The notes under the pieces were generated by a model that searched no databases, was not told the origin of the DNA, and was given only the letters and a program-made list of their open reading frames with translations. The translations under genes were made by a program, and so were the position numbers. DNA of 64,000 nt from Rhodomicrobium sp. (lineage in GTDB: Bacteria > Pseudomonadota > Alphaproteobacteria > Rhizobiales > HXMU1428-3), in assembly GCA_021604665.1 (NCBI GenBank), contig BQJK01000001.1, positions 558,001-622,000 of the forward strand, in the 5' to 3' direction. The first letter of the stretch is position 1, and each line of letters opens with the position of its first letter. This document shows positions 1 to 9,212 of this stretch, piece after piece.

Positions 1-728
1 AGGCTGGTTTAACTGATCAGCCTCCCACACTCATCGCTAAGCGCCTTTTTTAAAATAAAGTTAAATGTTGCTTAAAAGGCTCTTTGCAGATGGGTGATGA
101 ATCTGTAGAGTTACTGAAGGCAGATTGTGCCTAATCGCCTTCAGGATTGTGCAAATTTTAGTTTCGACCAAAATTTAAGCTGTGTTTTGAAGCGATAGTG
201 AAGAGTTGAAGTGAAATTACACTAAACCGGCAACTCTGGGTTGAATGTATTTTTCATGAAGCAAATTAAGCTTGTTTCATCAAACTTCATGGGGACAATC
301 TGATTGGGATGTTAATACTGCATGTAATTTTATGCTTCACTGGTCACGGGCTTTGCCTCAAGGGAAAAGGCAAAGTTAAAAAGTGGTAGTGGCTCATTTT
401 GGTCTTAACGGATTGCTTGAGCCTATTAGATCATATGATCTCTAATGCCGTTTTTTGACCGGATTTAATTGCTGAGCGGGAGTAAACTAACGAATTGAAA
501 GCTTTTATCAGGCGGTGCCCTTAGTAAAAGGTCATTTGCCAGCGAAGCATCGGGTTCAATTGGTTAGTTTTAATCTGTTTCAGTTGCGTAGCTTAAGTTG
601 CTGGTCGGTAAAAGAGTACGAAGAGCGTAGAAAGCGTCGCTAAGGCGTCAATTAGTGCAGTACGAGTAGTACAAATGCGCACTTTCAAGGGGCACGTATT
701 TAGAATGGTATTTGTAGGTAAAGCCAAA
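1..728. other. Non-coding, AT-rich leader region before bamA
   Basis: No convincing gene is visible. All three forward frames close within the first 54 bases, so the end of an upstream gene (in related genomes often rseP) could lie in the first bases, but this cannot be shown. The stretch holds several inverted repeats: an 8-bp stem at 114-121/137-144, a 7-bp stem CATGAAG/CTTCATG at 255-261/285-291, CTTTGCC/GGCAAAG at 351-357/369-375, and a palindrome at 428-441 followed by a T run. It also holds a TTAA-N7-TTAA sequence at 61-75. The bamA promoter presumably lies here, but no clear -35/-10 pair stands out. Confidence 0.5.
425..456 (+). terminator. Terminator-like hairpin upstream of bamA
   Basis: The 14-base perfect palindrome AGATCATATGATCT (428-441) sits inside a longer imperfect stem running from ATTAG to CTAAT, and GCCG plus a run of six T follows. 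The shape fits an intrinsic terminator for a gene upstream of the window, but the stem is AT-rich and has a bulged base, so this is tentative. It could equally be a dyad protein-binding site. Confidence 0.3.
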
Positions 729-3119
729 ATGGTGAGAAAAGTCTTCGGACAAACCATCAAGGCCACAGCTCTTGCTTTGGGAATGGCAAGTGCAACCTTT
801 GCGTTACAGGCAACAGTTTCGACCTCTGCGGTTGAAACAGCTGTTATTGAAAATGGCATTGCTAGCGCGATCCCATCACTCTTCCGCATCAATCATGCAC
901 ACGCCCAATCTGGCGTCGTCCGCTCCATTGTCGTCACCGGTAACCGCCGCGTGGAGCCTGAGACCGTCAAAACCTATTTGAAATTCAGCGTTGGTGATAC
1001 ATACTCTGCCTACAAGGTTGATGAATCTCTCCAGTCGCTTTTTAGCACCGGCCTTTTTGCTGATGTTTCAATCGGCAAAAACGGTGGCACAGTCACCGTC
1101 GCTGTTGAAGAAAATCCCGTCATTAACAAAGTTGCCTTTGAAGGCAATATTGAAGTTGATAACGCATCGCTCGCCACTGAGGTGCAGCTTAAAACACGCG
1201 CTATCTACACACGCGCTCGCGTGCAATCAGATATCCAACGCATTCTAGATCTCTATCAGGTGCGCGGCATTTTCACCGCCAAGGTTGAAGCCAAAATCAT
1301 CAAACTGCCCCATAACCGGGTGAACCTGGTATTTGAAATTGTCGAGGGCAATTCAACCAAAGTTAAAAGCATCAACTTTATCGGTAACGAAGCCTTCTCT
1401 GATGGCCAGCTAAAAGATGTCATCACAACGGGTGAATCCGGTCTTCTCAGCTTCTTTAAATCCAACGATATTTATGACCCGGATCGTCTCTCAGTGGACC
1501 GTGAATTGGTGCGCCGCTATTACCTCACCAACGGTTATGCTGACGCAAGAGTGCTAAATGCTGTTGCAGATATTGACGCCGAGGGCAGCGCATTTTTCAT
1601 CACCTTTACAATTGATGAAGGTCAACTCTACTCAGTTGGTAATGTCGATATAGAAACAACCGTTGCTAATATCGATGTAGATAGCCTCCGTGCCAGTGTG
1701 TTGACCACACCGGGGACAACCTACAACGCGCAAAAGATTGATAGCACCATTGAAGCAATCACTCTTGCTGTCTCTGCCCAGGGCTATGCATTTGCACAGG
1801 TTCGCCCCCGTGTGGATCGTGATCCAATCAATCGCACAATCAACATTACCTATGTCATCGAAGAAGGCCCACGGGTTTACATCGAGCGCATCAATATCTA
1901 TGGCAACACACGCACGAAAGACCATGTTATTCGCCGTGAGTTCCGCCTGGTAGAGGGTGACGCCTATAACCGTCTCCTGGTTAGAAATGCCAGAAAACGT
2001 CTGCAAGGCCTTGGGTTCTTTGAAAAAGTGAATATTTCACGCGAATCCGGTTCAACTCAAGACCGTGTCGTGCTGAATGTTAGCGTTGTCGAGAAAAATA
2101 CAGGTGAACTAAGCTTTGGCGCTGGTTACTCAACATCTGAAGGCGTCATTGGTGACATCGCGATCACCGAGCGGAACCTTCTTGGTAATGGCCAATTCCT
2201 TCGCCTTAAATTCGCAGGTAGCTTTGAGCGTCAACAGGTTGACCTAAGCTTCACCGAGCCGCGCTTCATGGATATGAACTTGGCGGCTGGCTTTGATCTC
2301 TTCCATAAAGAGATTGACCGCACCGATGAATCTGGCTTTAGAAATCGTAAATCAGGTGGTGGTATCCGCCTTGGCTTCCCGGTTGCTGAAGATATCAGAG
2401 GCTCAATCCGCTATAGTTTCGTTCGTGATGAATTGTTCGACATTAACACCAACGCGTCTCAAATCATCAAACAACAACAAGGCGTGGCGAATATCTCATC
2501 TGTTGGTTACTCATTTACATATGACACCCGTAACCACAGAGCAAAACCGAATAAAGGTTTATATCTTTCATTCTCACAAGACTTTGCTGGTGTTGGCGGC
2601 GATGTGAACTACCTTCGCACAACAGCTGAAGCCCGGGCCTACTACCCGCTCTGGAGCAAAGTGACACTTGTTGGCCGTGTTATCGGTGGCTACATCACAA
2701 CACTTGATAACAGCAAACTGCGCTTAACAGACCATTTCTTTAAAGGCGGCGAAACAATCCGTGGCTTTGATAGCTCAGGTCTTGGCCCACGTGATGCCAC
2801 CACAGGTGACGCCATTGGTGGTAAAGTCTTCTATGCCGGTACCATTGAAGCCCGCTTCCCAATTCCTTATCTAACTGAAAATACAGGCATCTCAGCAGCC
2901 ATCTTTGCCGACGCCGGTTCAGTACATGATGTCGATGTACCGTCCAACCTTGCCGGTGTAACCGTGCAGGATGACGATAAGATCCGCGCCTCAGTTGGTG
3001 GTAGTATTCTCTGGGATTCTCCTATGGGCCCCATCCGTGCTGATATGGCCTATGTCCTCGAAAAAGCGGATTTCGACGACGAAGAAGTCTTCCGTTTCGG
3101 TGCTTCAACAAAATTCTAG
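729..3119 (+). CDS. bamA: Outer membrane protein assembly factor BamA
   Basis: BamA is the Omp85-family core of the BAM complex, which folds beta-barrel proteins into the outer membrane. The frame shows a signal peptide with a basic start (MVRK) and a hydrophobic stretch, with likely cleavage after AHA at about residue 59. Five POTRA repeats follow in roughly residues 60-400, then a C-terminal 16-strand barrel domain. The barrel contains the family's RGF motif (ETIRGFDSSG, Arg near residue 678) and ends in Phe, the usual outer-membrane signal. The start at 729 (796 residues) gives the best signal peptide; in-frame starts at 675 and 705 exist and none has a strong ribosome site. No skp/ompH gene separates it from lpxD. 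A hairpin follows the stop. Confidence 0.95.
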   Translation: MVRKVFGQTIKATALALGMASATFALQATVSTSAVETAVIENGIASAIPSLFRINHAHAQSGVVRSIVVTGNRRVEPETVKTYLKFSVGDTYSAYKVDESLQSLFSTGLFADVSIGKNGGTVTVAVEENPVINKVAFEGNIEVDNASLATEVQLKTRAIYTRARVQSDIQRILDLYQVRGIFTAKVEAKIIKLPHNRVNLVFEIVEGNSTKVKSINFIGNEAFSDGQLKDVITTGESGLLSFFKSNDIYDPDRLSVDRELVRRYYLTNGYADARVLNAVADIDAEGSAFFITFTIDEGQLYSVGNVDIETTVANIDVDSLRASVLTTPGTTYNAQKIDSTIEAITLAVSAQGYAFAQVRPRVDRDPINRTINITYVIEEGPRVYIERINIYGNTRTKDHVIRREFRLVEGDAYNRLLVRNARKRLQGLGFFEKVNISRESGSTQDRVVLNVSVVEKNTGELSFGAGYSTSEGVIGDIAITERNLLGNGQFLRLKFAGSFERQQVDLSFTEPRFMDMNLAAGFDLFHKEIDRTDESGFRNRKSGGGIRLGFPVAEDIRGSIRYSFVRDELFDINTNASQIIKQQQGVANISSVGYSFTYDTRNHRAKPNKGLYLSFSQDFAGVGGDVNYLRTTAEARAYYPLWSKVTLVGRVIGGYITTLDNSKLRLTDHFFKGGETIRGFDSSGLGPRDATTGDAIGGKVFYAGTIEARFPIPYLTENTGISAAIFADAGSVHDVDVPSNLAGVTVQDDDKIRASVGGSILWDSPMGPIRADMAYVLEKADFDDEEVFRFGASTKF

Positions 3120-3141
3120 GTTTATTCCGTTACAACCTGCT

Positions 3142-3176
3142 ACCCTCATGCCTGTAAAAGGCATGAGGGTTTAATT
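3142..3176 (+). terminator. Hairpin between bamA and lpxD
   Basis: The sequence shows a perfect 10-bp stem, CCCTCATGCC at 3143-3152 and GGCATGAGGG at 3160-3169, with a 7-base loop and then TTTAATTT. It looks like an intrinsic terminator or attenuator that would uncouple bamA expression from the lipid A genes. The T run is interrupted, so read-through is likely. Confidence 0.65.
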
Positions 3177-3191
3177 TATAGAGGGCCGTTC

Positions 3192-4229
3192 ATGGAGCAT
3201 CCCGGATTTTTCCATAAGGCAGGTCCGTTCACACTTGGTGATATTTGTGAACATTTAGAGCTGTCCGCACCAGATACGATTGATCAGACAAAAACCATAA
3301 CAGGGCCAGCCAGCCTGGCCGCTGCCGATCAGTCTGAAATCACTTTTTTTGAAGACCGTAAATTGCTAGACGAATTTAAAGTCAGCAAGGCAGGTTTTTG
3401 CCTCGTAACAGCCAAAGATGCCGCCCATGCAGCAGAGGGCATGGTCGTTCTTGAAACAGATCACCCGCATAAAGCCTTCGTAAAGCTGGTAAAACTCTTT
3501 TATCCAGGCGCGGTAAAAAGCCATGTCGCAAACACTTCCAATGACCTCATAGACCCCACAGCGACCCTTGAAGAAGGTGTCGAAATTGAACCAGGCGTCA
3601 TTATCGGTCCAGAAGCCCATATCGGTAAAGGCACGCGGCTTTCAGCTGGCGCCGTTATCGGTTATCGCTGCACAATAGGTCGTAATTGCTATATTGGCCC
3701 AAATGCCGTCATCACCCATGCCCTCATAGGTAATGAAGTAACCATTCATTCAGGTGCTGCTATCGGTCAGGACGGCTTTGGATATATCATGGGGGCCGGC
3801 GGTCATGAAAAAGTACCGCAAATTGGCCGTGTTATCTTACAGGATAAAGTCGAAATCGGCGCAAATACAGCAATAGACCGAGGTGCGTTAACCGATACAA
3901 TCATTGGTGAAGGCACAAAAGTCGATAATCTTGTGCAGATAGGCCATAATGTGATAATTGGCAGTCACAGTGTCATTGTCTCCCTCACAGGCCTCTCTGG
4001 AAGTACCAAGATAGGCAATTATGTTGTAATGGGGGGCCAAGCCGGCACTGTCGGTCATATTGAAATTGGAGATGGCGCTCAAATCGCAGCAGCTAGTAAG
4101 GTTCATAAATCAGTACCCGCTAATGTTAGATATGGCGGCATGCCAGCCAAACCTATCAAGCAGTGGTTTAAAGAAATCATTGCCCTTGAAAGATTGGCCG
4201 AAGGCTCTATCAAGAAAACAAAAGATTAA
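3192..4229 (+). CDS. lpxD: UDP-3-O-acylglucosamine N-acyltransferase LpxD
   Basis: LpxD adds the second, N-linked 3-hydroxyacyl chain from acyl-ACP to UDP-3-O-acyl-glucosamine, the third step of lipid A synthesis, in the cytoplasm. The 345-residue length is normal. An N-terminal uridine-binding domain (about residues 1-110) is followed by left-handed beta-helix hexapeptide repeats such as IGPEAHIGKG and IGENCYIGP-like units. The catalytic His is seen as H252 in QIGHNVIIG. The C-terminal helix ends with basic residues. The ATG at 3192 has GAGGG 6-7 bases upstream. It is the first gene of the lpxD-fabZ-lpxA-lpxI-lpxB run. Confidence 0.96.
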   Translation: MEHPGFFHKAGPFTLGDICEHLELSAPDTIDQTKTITGPASLAAADQSEITFFEDRKLLDEFKVSKAGFCLVTAKDAAHAAEGMVVLETDHPHKAFVKLVKLFYPGAVKSHVANTSNDLIDPTATLEEGVEIEPGVIIGPEAHIGKGTRLSAGAVIGYRCTIGRNCYIGPNAVITHALIGNEVTIHSGAAIGQDGFGYIMGAGGHEKVPQIGRVILQDKVEIGANTAIDRGALTDTIIGEGTKVDNLVQIGHNVIIGSHSVIVSLTGLSGSTKIGNYVVMGGQAGTVGHIEIGDGAQIAAASKVHKSVPANVRYGGMPAKPIKQWFKEIIALERLAEGSIKKTKD

Positions 4230-4274
4230 AACAAAATGGTGCTTTACCATTTTGCCTAATTAAGGAACTACACT

Positions 4275-4742
4275 ATGGAAGAGAGTGGAACCACGCGGGA
4301 GCTGAAGTCCGCGGATATACTCGACATCATGAAATATCTGCCTCATCGCTATCCCTTCCTGCTCGTTGATCGCATTATCGATATGTATAAAGACGAGTCT
4401 GCCATCGGCATTAAAAACGTCACCTATAACGAAAATTTCTTTCAGGGGCACTTTCCCGAGCACCCCGTATTCCCCGGTGTTTTGCTAATTGAAGGTATGG
4501 CCCAAACCGCAGGAGCTTTATGCGTCGCCAATCTTGAAGATCAGGCTGATGAACAGCTAGTTTATTTCATGGCGATTGATCGCGCCCGTTTTCGCAAACC
4601 TGTAACCCCTGGTGATCAGGTGCGTTACCACGTGAATAAAATTAGAAATCGTGGCCGCGTTTGGCGGTTTGCAGCAGAAGCAAAAGTAGATGGCGAACGG
4701 GTCGCCGAGGCGGAAATCAGCGCCACAATCGTTGATGTATAA
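4275..4742 (+). CDS. fabZ: 3-hydroxyacyl-ACP dehydratase FabZ
   Basis: FabZ is a hot-dog fold dehydratase that removes water from 3-hydroxyacyl-ACP in fatty acid elongation. It competes with LpxA/LpxD for the same 3-hydroxyacyl-ACP, which explains its place inside the lipid A cluster. The 155 residues include the catalytic pair H59 (in [14 protein letters not shown]) and E73 (in [11 protein letters not shown]), with the family's 14-residue spacing. The start has AAGGAA at a good distance. The stop is 7 bases before lpxA, so the two are almost certainly cotranscribed. Confidence 0.97.
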   Translation: MEESGTTRELKSADILDIMKYLPHRYPFLLVDRIIDMYKDESAIGIKNVTYNENFFQGHFPEHPVFPGVLLIEGMAQTAGALCVANLEDQADEQLVYFMAIDRARFRKPVTPGDQVRYHVNKIRNRGRVWRFAAEAKVDGERVAEAEISATIVDV

Positions 4743-4749
4743 GGTTACA

Positions 4750-5565
4750 ATGTCAAACACACAAATTCACTCTTCATCAGACATTTCCTCAGAAGCAAAA
4801 ATCGGATCAAATGTAGAGATAGGCCCATTCTGTCAAGTCGGGCCAGATGTTGAAATCGGCAATAATGTAAAACTACATTCCCACATTGTACTCTGTGGGC
4901 AGACTAAAATTGGCAATGACTGTGAAATTTACCCCTTTGCCTCATTGGGTAAAATCCCACAGGTGGCCAATTTTACTGACCCGGATAAGAAAAGCCGTCT
5001 AATCGTTGGCAACAACAATCGTATCCGCGAGCATGTCACAATGCATTCCGGCACAGAGCATGGTGGTTGGGTCACCAGCGTCGGAGATAACGGTCTCTAT
5101 ATGGCCGGCTCACACATCGCACATGATTGCATTCTAGGTGACGATATAATCTTTGCAAATAACGCCACTCTTGGCGGCCATTGCACCATTGGTGATGGCG
5201 CAATTCTTGGCGGTCTAACAGCGGTTCACCAATTTGTGCGCATTGGCCGTAAAGCTTTTATCGGCGGCATGTCGGGTGTTGAGCATGATGTCATTCCTTT
5301 CGGCATGGCCATTGGTCACAGGGCCGGCCTTGGCGGCCTTAACATCGTTGGCCTCAAACGCTCAGGCTTCACTCGTGAACAGATCCATGAAATGCGCAAC
5401 GCTTATATGCAGATCTTCGCTGATGATGGCACTTTGAAAGAAAGAGTGGCCAAGGTGCAGGAACAGTTCAAAGACAATGATTGCGTTCAGGAAATGGTTG
5501 AATTTATCGACAATGAATCCAGCCGCGCCCTCTGTGTCCCCCGTGAACAGAAAGATCACAGCTAA
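4750..5565 (+). CDS. lpxA: UDP-N-acetylglucosamine acyltransferase LpxA
   Basis: LpxA transfers a 3-hydroxyacyl chain from ACP to the 3-OH of UDP-GlcNAc, the first step of lipid A synthesis. The protein is 271 residues. Hexapeptide repeats (IGSNVEIGPFCQVGPDVEIG and others) fill the first 190 residues, and a helical C-terminal domain follows. The catalytic His is H125 in HIAHDC, the same number as in E. coli. The start at 4750 is chosen because TAAGG lies just before it and the protein then begins with the family's usual N-terminus; an upstream in-frame start at 4690 would overlap fabZ and add an unrelated tail. Confidence 0.96.
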   Translation: MSNTQIHSSSDISSEAKIGSNVEIGPFCQVGPDVEIGNNVKLHSHIVLCGQTKIGNDCEIYPFASLGKIPQVANFTDPDKKSRLIVGNNNRIREHVTMHSGTEHGGWVTSVGDNGLYMAGSHIAHDCILGDDIIFANNATLGGHCTIGDGAILGGLTAVHQFVRIGRKAFIGGMSGVEHDVIPFGMAIGHRAGLGGLNIVGLKRSGFTREQIHEMRNAYMQIFADDGTLKERVAKVQEQFKDNDCVQEMVEFIDNESSRALCVPREQKDHS

Positions 5566-5642
5566 AAGCTGTTCGTAAATCAAGGGCTGCCACTAGTGGC
5601 TCTAAGCTTATCTAGAGTGGGATACCGAGGCGGGAAGAATGA

Positions 5643-6512
5643 ATGATGACCACGCCAGATGATATCTTGTCGCCTCTCGGCATTCTGGCCGGAAGTGGCT
5701 CACTACCGCTGCACATAGCAAAGCGTACAGTCACAACCGGCCGCCCTGTATTCATTTGCGGTATTGCAGGTACTGCAGAAGAGGAAATTGCAGAATTTCC
5801 CCATTGTTGGGTAAAATGGGGCCAGATCAATAAGCTCTTTAAGGAGCTTCACCAGGCTGAGGTGAAAGATCTCGTACTTATTGGCGGTGCCAAACGCCCA
5901 AAACTCGAAAACCTCGCCTTTGATTTCGGCCTCATCCGCAACCTGCCATTTGTTCTCAGCCTAACAATGGGCGGAGATGATGAAATGCTCAGCTCCATTG
6001 TAAAATTTGTGGAAGACAGAGGCATTTCGATCGTCGGCGCCCATCAAGTCGCCCCAGAGCTGACCGCCGCCACCGGCGTAATGACAACAAAATCTCCAAA
6101 TAAAACCGATCTCGAAGATATTAAAAAAGGCATTAGAACCGTTATAGACCTCGGCACCATGGATATAGGGCAGGGCGCCGTTGTGGCAAGAGGCTATGTG
6201 CTCTGCGTTGAAGCAGCAGAAGGCACAGACCAAATGCTAAACCGGGCAGAAGGGTTGCGCCAATGGGGCAGTAAATGGCTGGGCCGTCGTTTTGGTGTGC
6301 TTGTTAAACTCCCCAAACCCAATCAGGAGCTGCGAATAGATATGCCAGCTATTGGCCCGCGCACAGTAGAGTTAGTCGCAAAAGCCGGGCTGAATGGCAT
6401 CGCTATAGAGGCAGGTAAAGTCCTGATCAGTGATCAGGAAAAAACCATTGCCGCCGCCAATGATGCCGGCATTTTCATAATAGGCATAGAGCCAGCCGCT
6501 CTTCTTTCATAA
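5643..6512 (+). CDS. lpxI: UDP-2,3-diacylglucosamine pyrophosphatase LpxI
   Basis: This protein belongs to the LpxI (formerly DUF1009) family, which splits UDP-2,3-diacylglucosamine to lipid X and UMP. LpxI replaces the unrelated LpxH in most Alphaproteobacteria. The 289 residues begin with the family's Gly-rich segment (GILAGSGSLPLHIAK) and carry the conserved DIGQGAVVARG and EGTDQML segments in the second half. A GAGGCGGGAAG ribosome site precedes tandem ATG codons. It lies 77 bases after lpxA and 71 before lpxB, which fits the substrate order LpxI then LpxB. Confidence 0.94.
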   Translation: MMTTPDDILSPLGILAGSGSLPLHIAKRTVTTGRPVFICGIAGTAEEEIAEFPHCWVKWGQINKLFKELHQAEVKDLVLIGGAKRPKLENLAFDFGLIRNLPFVLSLTMGGDDEMLSSIVKFVEDRGISIVGAHQVAPELTAATGVMTTKSPNKTDLEDIKKGIRTVIDLGTMDIGQGAVVARGYVLCVEAAEGTDQMLNRAEGLRQWGSKWLGRRFGVLVKLPKPNQELRIDMPAIGPRTVELVAKAGLNGIAIEAGKVLISDQEKTIAAANDAGIFIIGIEPAALLS

Positions 6513-6583
6513 GTTAAAATCAGACCAGCCAAAACCGGCCGGCTTTAAAACGAGAACGAAACAAAGCCAACAAGGTAGTACGC

Positions 6584-7795
6584 ATGAAAACCGAAGAGCC
6601 TGATTTATCAAAGCCTAAAACATATTTTCTAGTGGCTGGCGAACATTCAGGTGATGCCCTCGGCGCAAAACTCATGCAGGGCCTAAAGCAGTTAAGCGGC
6701 AATCAAAAACCCATCTTTAAAGGGGTTGGTGGCCATGCCATGGAAAAAGAAGGGCTAGAGAGCCTCTTCAACATGGAAGAGGTCGCGGTTATGGGGCCAG
6801 CTGCCATTCTGGCCCGCTTACCAAGCCTCATCAAGCGGGTCTATCAAACTGTGGATGCGGCAATCGAGGCCAAGCCAGAGGCGCTTGTAATTATCGATAG
6901 CCCGGAATTCACTCATCCGATAGCAAAGCGCGTCCGCAAGCGTGCCCCCCAGATCCCAATTGTAAATTATGTCAGCCCAACCGTGTGGGCATGGCGCCCA
7001 GGCCGGGCCCGTAAAATGAAGCCCTATGTGGACGAGGTGTTAGCCCTTCTCCCCTTTGAGCCCGCCGTTCATAAAAAACTCGGCGGTCCATCTTGCCATT
7101 ATGTCGGCCATCCTTTAATTGAGCAGCGCCAATGGATAGATAATCTCGATATTATGGAGCTGACAAAATCTTACAATATCCAAAGAGACAGACCCTCACT
7201 TGTGGTGCTTCCCGGTAGTCGGCCAAATGAAGTCAAACATCTCATGACCCCCTTTGGGAAAGCCATCAAGGAATTAACTCAAAAGACCGGCCCTTTAAAT
7301 ATCTTGCTGCCAACGGTTAATTCAGTAAAAGACGATGTCATAGAAGCGGCCAAAGACTGGCCCATAGAGCCCGTAATCATTGAAGGGGAAGAGGATAAGT
7401 TTCGCGCCTTTAAAATTGCAACAGCAGCCCTTGCCGCCTCTGGCACCGTGACATTAGAACTGGCGATGACCGGCACCCCGATGATTGTGGCTTATAAATA
7501 TGATTTCTACCTTCATCTGCTGCGCCCCCTGATTAAGGCAGAGTATTTCGCTCTCGCCAATCACATCCTCGGCAAAAAGGCCTTCCCCGAACTGATACAG
7601 GCCGACTGCACAGCAGAAAATATAGCAACTGCCCTGGCACCGCTGTTTAATACCAGCTCAAAAGAGCGCACCAATCAATGCCAGGATCTAGGTCGTATTG
7701 ATCAAAAACTCTTCGCAGCCGGTGAAAAGCCAAGTGTTGCCGCGGCCAGTGCCACAATGAAAGCCATAGAAAAACGAATGATAGATCAGAATTGA
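6584..7795 (+). CDS. lpxB: Lipid-A-disaccharide synthase LpxB
   Basis: LpxB is the GT19-family glycosyltransferase that joins lipid X to UDP-2,3-diacylglucosamine to make the lipid A disaccharide at the inner membrane. The 403 residues show the N-terminal GEHSGDALGAKLM motif, VSPTVWAWRPGRARKM around residue 130, LPGSRPNEVKH at the start of the second Rossmann half, and the C-terminal TGTPMIVAYK nucleotide-sugar segment. It closes the lipid A cluster; a strong bidirectional terminator follows. No kinase LpxK gene is in the window. Confidence 0.96.
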   Translation: MKTEEPDLSKPKTYFLVAGEHSGDALGAKLMQGLKQLSGNQKPIFKGVGGHAMEKEGLESLFNMEEVAVMGPAAILARLPSLIKRVYQTVDAAIEAKPEALVIIDSPEFTHPIAKRVRKRAPQIPIVNYVSPTVWAWRPGRARKMKPYVDEVLALLPFEPAVHKKLGGPSCHYVGHPLIEQRQWIDNLDIMELTKSYNIQRDRPSLVVLPGSRPNEVKHLMTPFGKAIKELTQKTGPLNILLPTVNSVKDDVIEAAKDWPIEPVIIEGEEDKFRAFKIATAALAASGTVTLELAMTGTPMIVAYKYDFYLHLLRPLIKAEYFALANHILGKKAFPELIQADCTAENIATALAPLFNTSSKERTNQCQDLGRIDQKLFAAGEKPSVAAASATMKAIEKRMIDQN

Positions 7796-7822
7796 AGAGA
7801 GTGACGATCTAGCAATAAACAT

Positions 7823-7856
7823 AAAAAAGCCCGGCAAAATCGCCGGGCTTTTTTAT
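7823..7856. terminator. Bidirectional intrinsic terminator between lpxB and gltA
   Basis: A GC-rich 7-bp stem (GCCCGGC at 7829-7835, GCCGGGC at 7842-7848) is flanked by six A on the left and six T on the right, so it ends transcripts from both sides. It lies between the convergent genes lpxB (+) and gltA (-) and is a textbook shared terminator. Confidence 0.92.
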
Positions 7857-7880
7857 AAAAAATTGTCGATAAAAGAGCGA

Positions 7881-9212
7881 CTAGCGCTCATTAACCGGCT
7901 TCACAGAGCGCAACGTCGGGCCCGTATATAGCTGGCGGGGGCGACCAATACGCTGTGAGGGATCCTCAATCATTTCTTTCCATTGAGCAATCCAACCAAC
8001 TGTTCTCGCCACAGCAAACAACACAGTGAACATTTCAGCCGGGAAACCAAGAGCTTTAAGAGTAATGCCGGAGTAGAAATCAATATTTGGATATAGCTTC
8101 TTCTCAACAAAATACTCATCTTCACGGGCAATCCGCTCAAGCTCCATAGCAACCTGCAACAATGGCTCATCACGCACACCAAGCGTATCAAGCACCTCAT
8201 GGCAAGTGGTCTGCATAACTTTGGCGCGCGGATCATAGTTCTTATAAACCCGGTGGCCAAAGCCCATCAGACGGAAAGGATCGCTCTTATCTTTTGCCCG
8301 CTTAATATATTCTGGAATACGGTCAACAGAGCCAATTTCTTCAAGCATCGTCAAAGCAGCTTCATTAGCACCGCCATGCGCCGGGCCCCAGAGGCAAGCA
8401 ATACCAGCTGCGATACAGGCAAACGGGTTAGCACCGGAAGAGCCAGCAAGTCTCACTGTGGATGTAGAGGCATTTTGCTCATGGTCAGCATGAAGAATGA
8501 AAATACGATCCATAGCGCGGGCAAGTACCGGGTCACCTTTGTAAGGCTCAGCCGGAACGCTAAAACACATATTGAGGAAATTAGCTGAGTAATCCAGCGA
8601 ATTCAAAGGCGTTACAAAAGGTTGCCCGATCGAATATTTATAAGCCATAGCCGCAATGGTCGGCATTTTTGCGATCATGCGCAAGCTGGCAATATCTCTT
8701 TGTACAGGGTCATTGATATCTGTTGAATCGTGATAAAAAGCAGAAAGAGCACCAACAATACCCACCATAATCGCCATCGGGTGCGCATCGCGTCGGAACC
8801 CTCTGAAGAATGTGTGCATCTGTTCATGCAGCATGGTGTGGTAAGTCACACGTTTATTAAATGCACTAAACTGCTCTGCATCTGGCAAATCACCGTAAAG
8901 GAGAAGGTAGCAAGTTTCGAGGAAGCTGCCATTCTCAGCAAGCTCATCAATCGGATACCCCCGATGAAGCAGCATGCCTTTATCACCATCAATATAAGTA
9001 ATTTTAGATTCGCATGAGGCTGTGGAGGTGAACCCCGGATCATAGGTAAACATACCAGATTGGCCATAGAGCCTGGTAATATCCACAACGGAAGGACCTA
9101 TAGAGCCCTCATAAACTGGCATATCAAGAGTGGATCCATTGATACTCAGGGTCGCTTTATCAGTGTCATCGGCAGCTTCGGTTTTACCGGAAGGTGAATT
9201 TATTGACGTCAT
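7881..9212 (-). CDS. gltA: Citrate synthase (type II)
   Basis: Citrate synthase condenses acetyl-CoA and oxaloacetate at the entry to the TCA cycle. The 443-residue length and sequence match the hexameric, NADH-sensitive Gram-negative type. The catalytic residues are visible as H279 (in [10 protein letters not shown]), H320 (in GFGHRVYK) and D377 (in NIDFYSG), each 15 beyond the E. coli numbers. The start is the ATG at 9212, with AGGGGAC upstream; a TTG one codon earlier is ignored. It is transcribed away from gltX across an unusually long non-coding leader, which suggests its own promoter. Confidence 0.97.
   Translation of the reverse strand: MTSINSPSGKTEAADDTDKATLSINGSTLDMPVYEGSIGPSVVDITRLYGQSGMFTYDPGFTSTASCESKITYIDGDKGMLLHRGYPIDELAENGSFLETCYLLLYGDLPDAEQFSAFNKRVTYHTMLHEQMHTFFRGFRRDAHPMAIMVGIVGALSAFYHDSTDINDPVQRDIASLRMIAKMPTIAAMAYKYSIGQPFVTPLNSLDYSANFLNMCFSVPAEPYKGDPVLARAMDRIFILHADHEQNASTSTVRLAGSSGANPFACIAAGIACLWGPAHGGANEAALTMLEEIGSVDRIPEYIKRAKDKSDPFRLMGFGHRVYKNYDPRAKVMQTTCHEVLDTLGVRDEPLLQVAMELERIAREDEYFVEKKLYPNIDFYSGITLKALGFPAEMFTVLFAVARTVGWIAQWKEMIEDPSQRIGRPRQLYTGPTLRSVKPVNER

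Noticed and set aside
593-892. 99-residue minus-strand frame over the bamA start
   Set aside because: It lies opposite the bamA signal region, has no ribosome site and no family features, so it is a shadow of the real gene.
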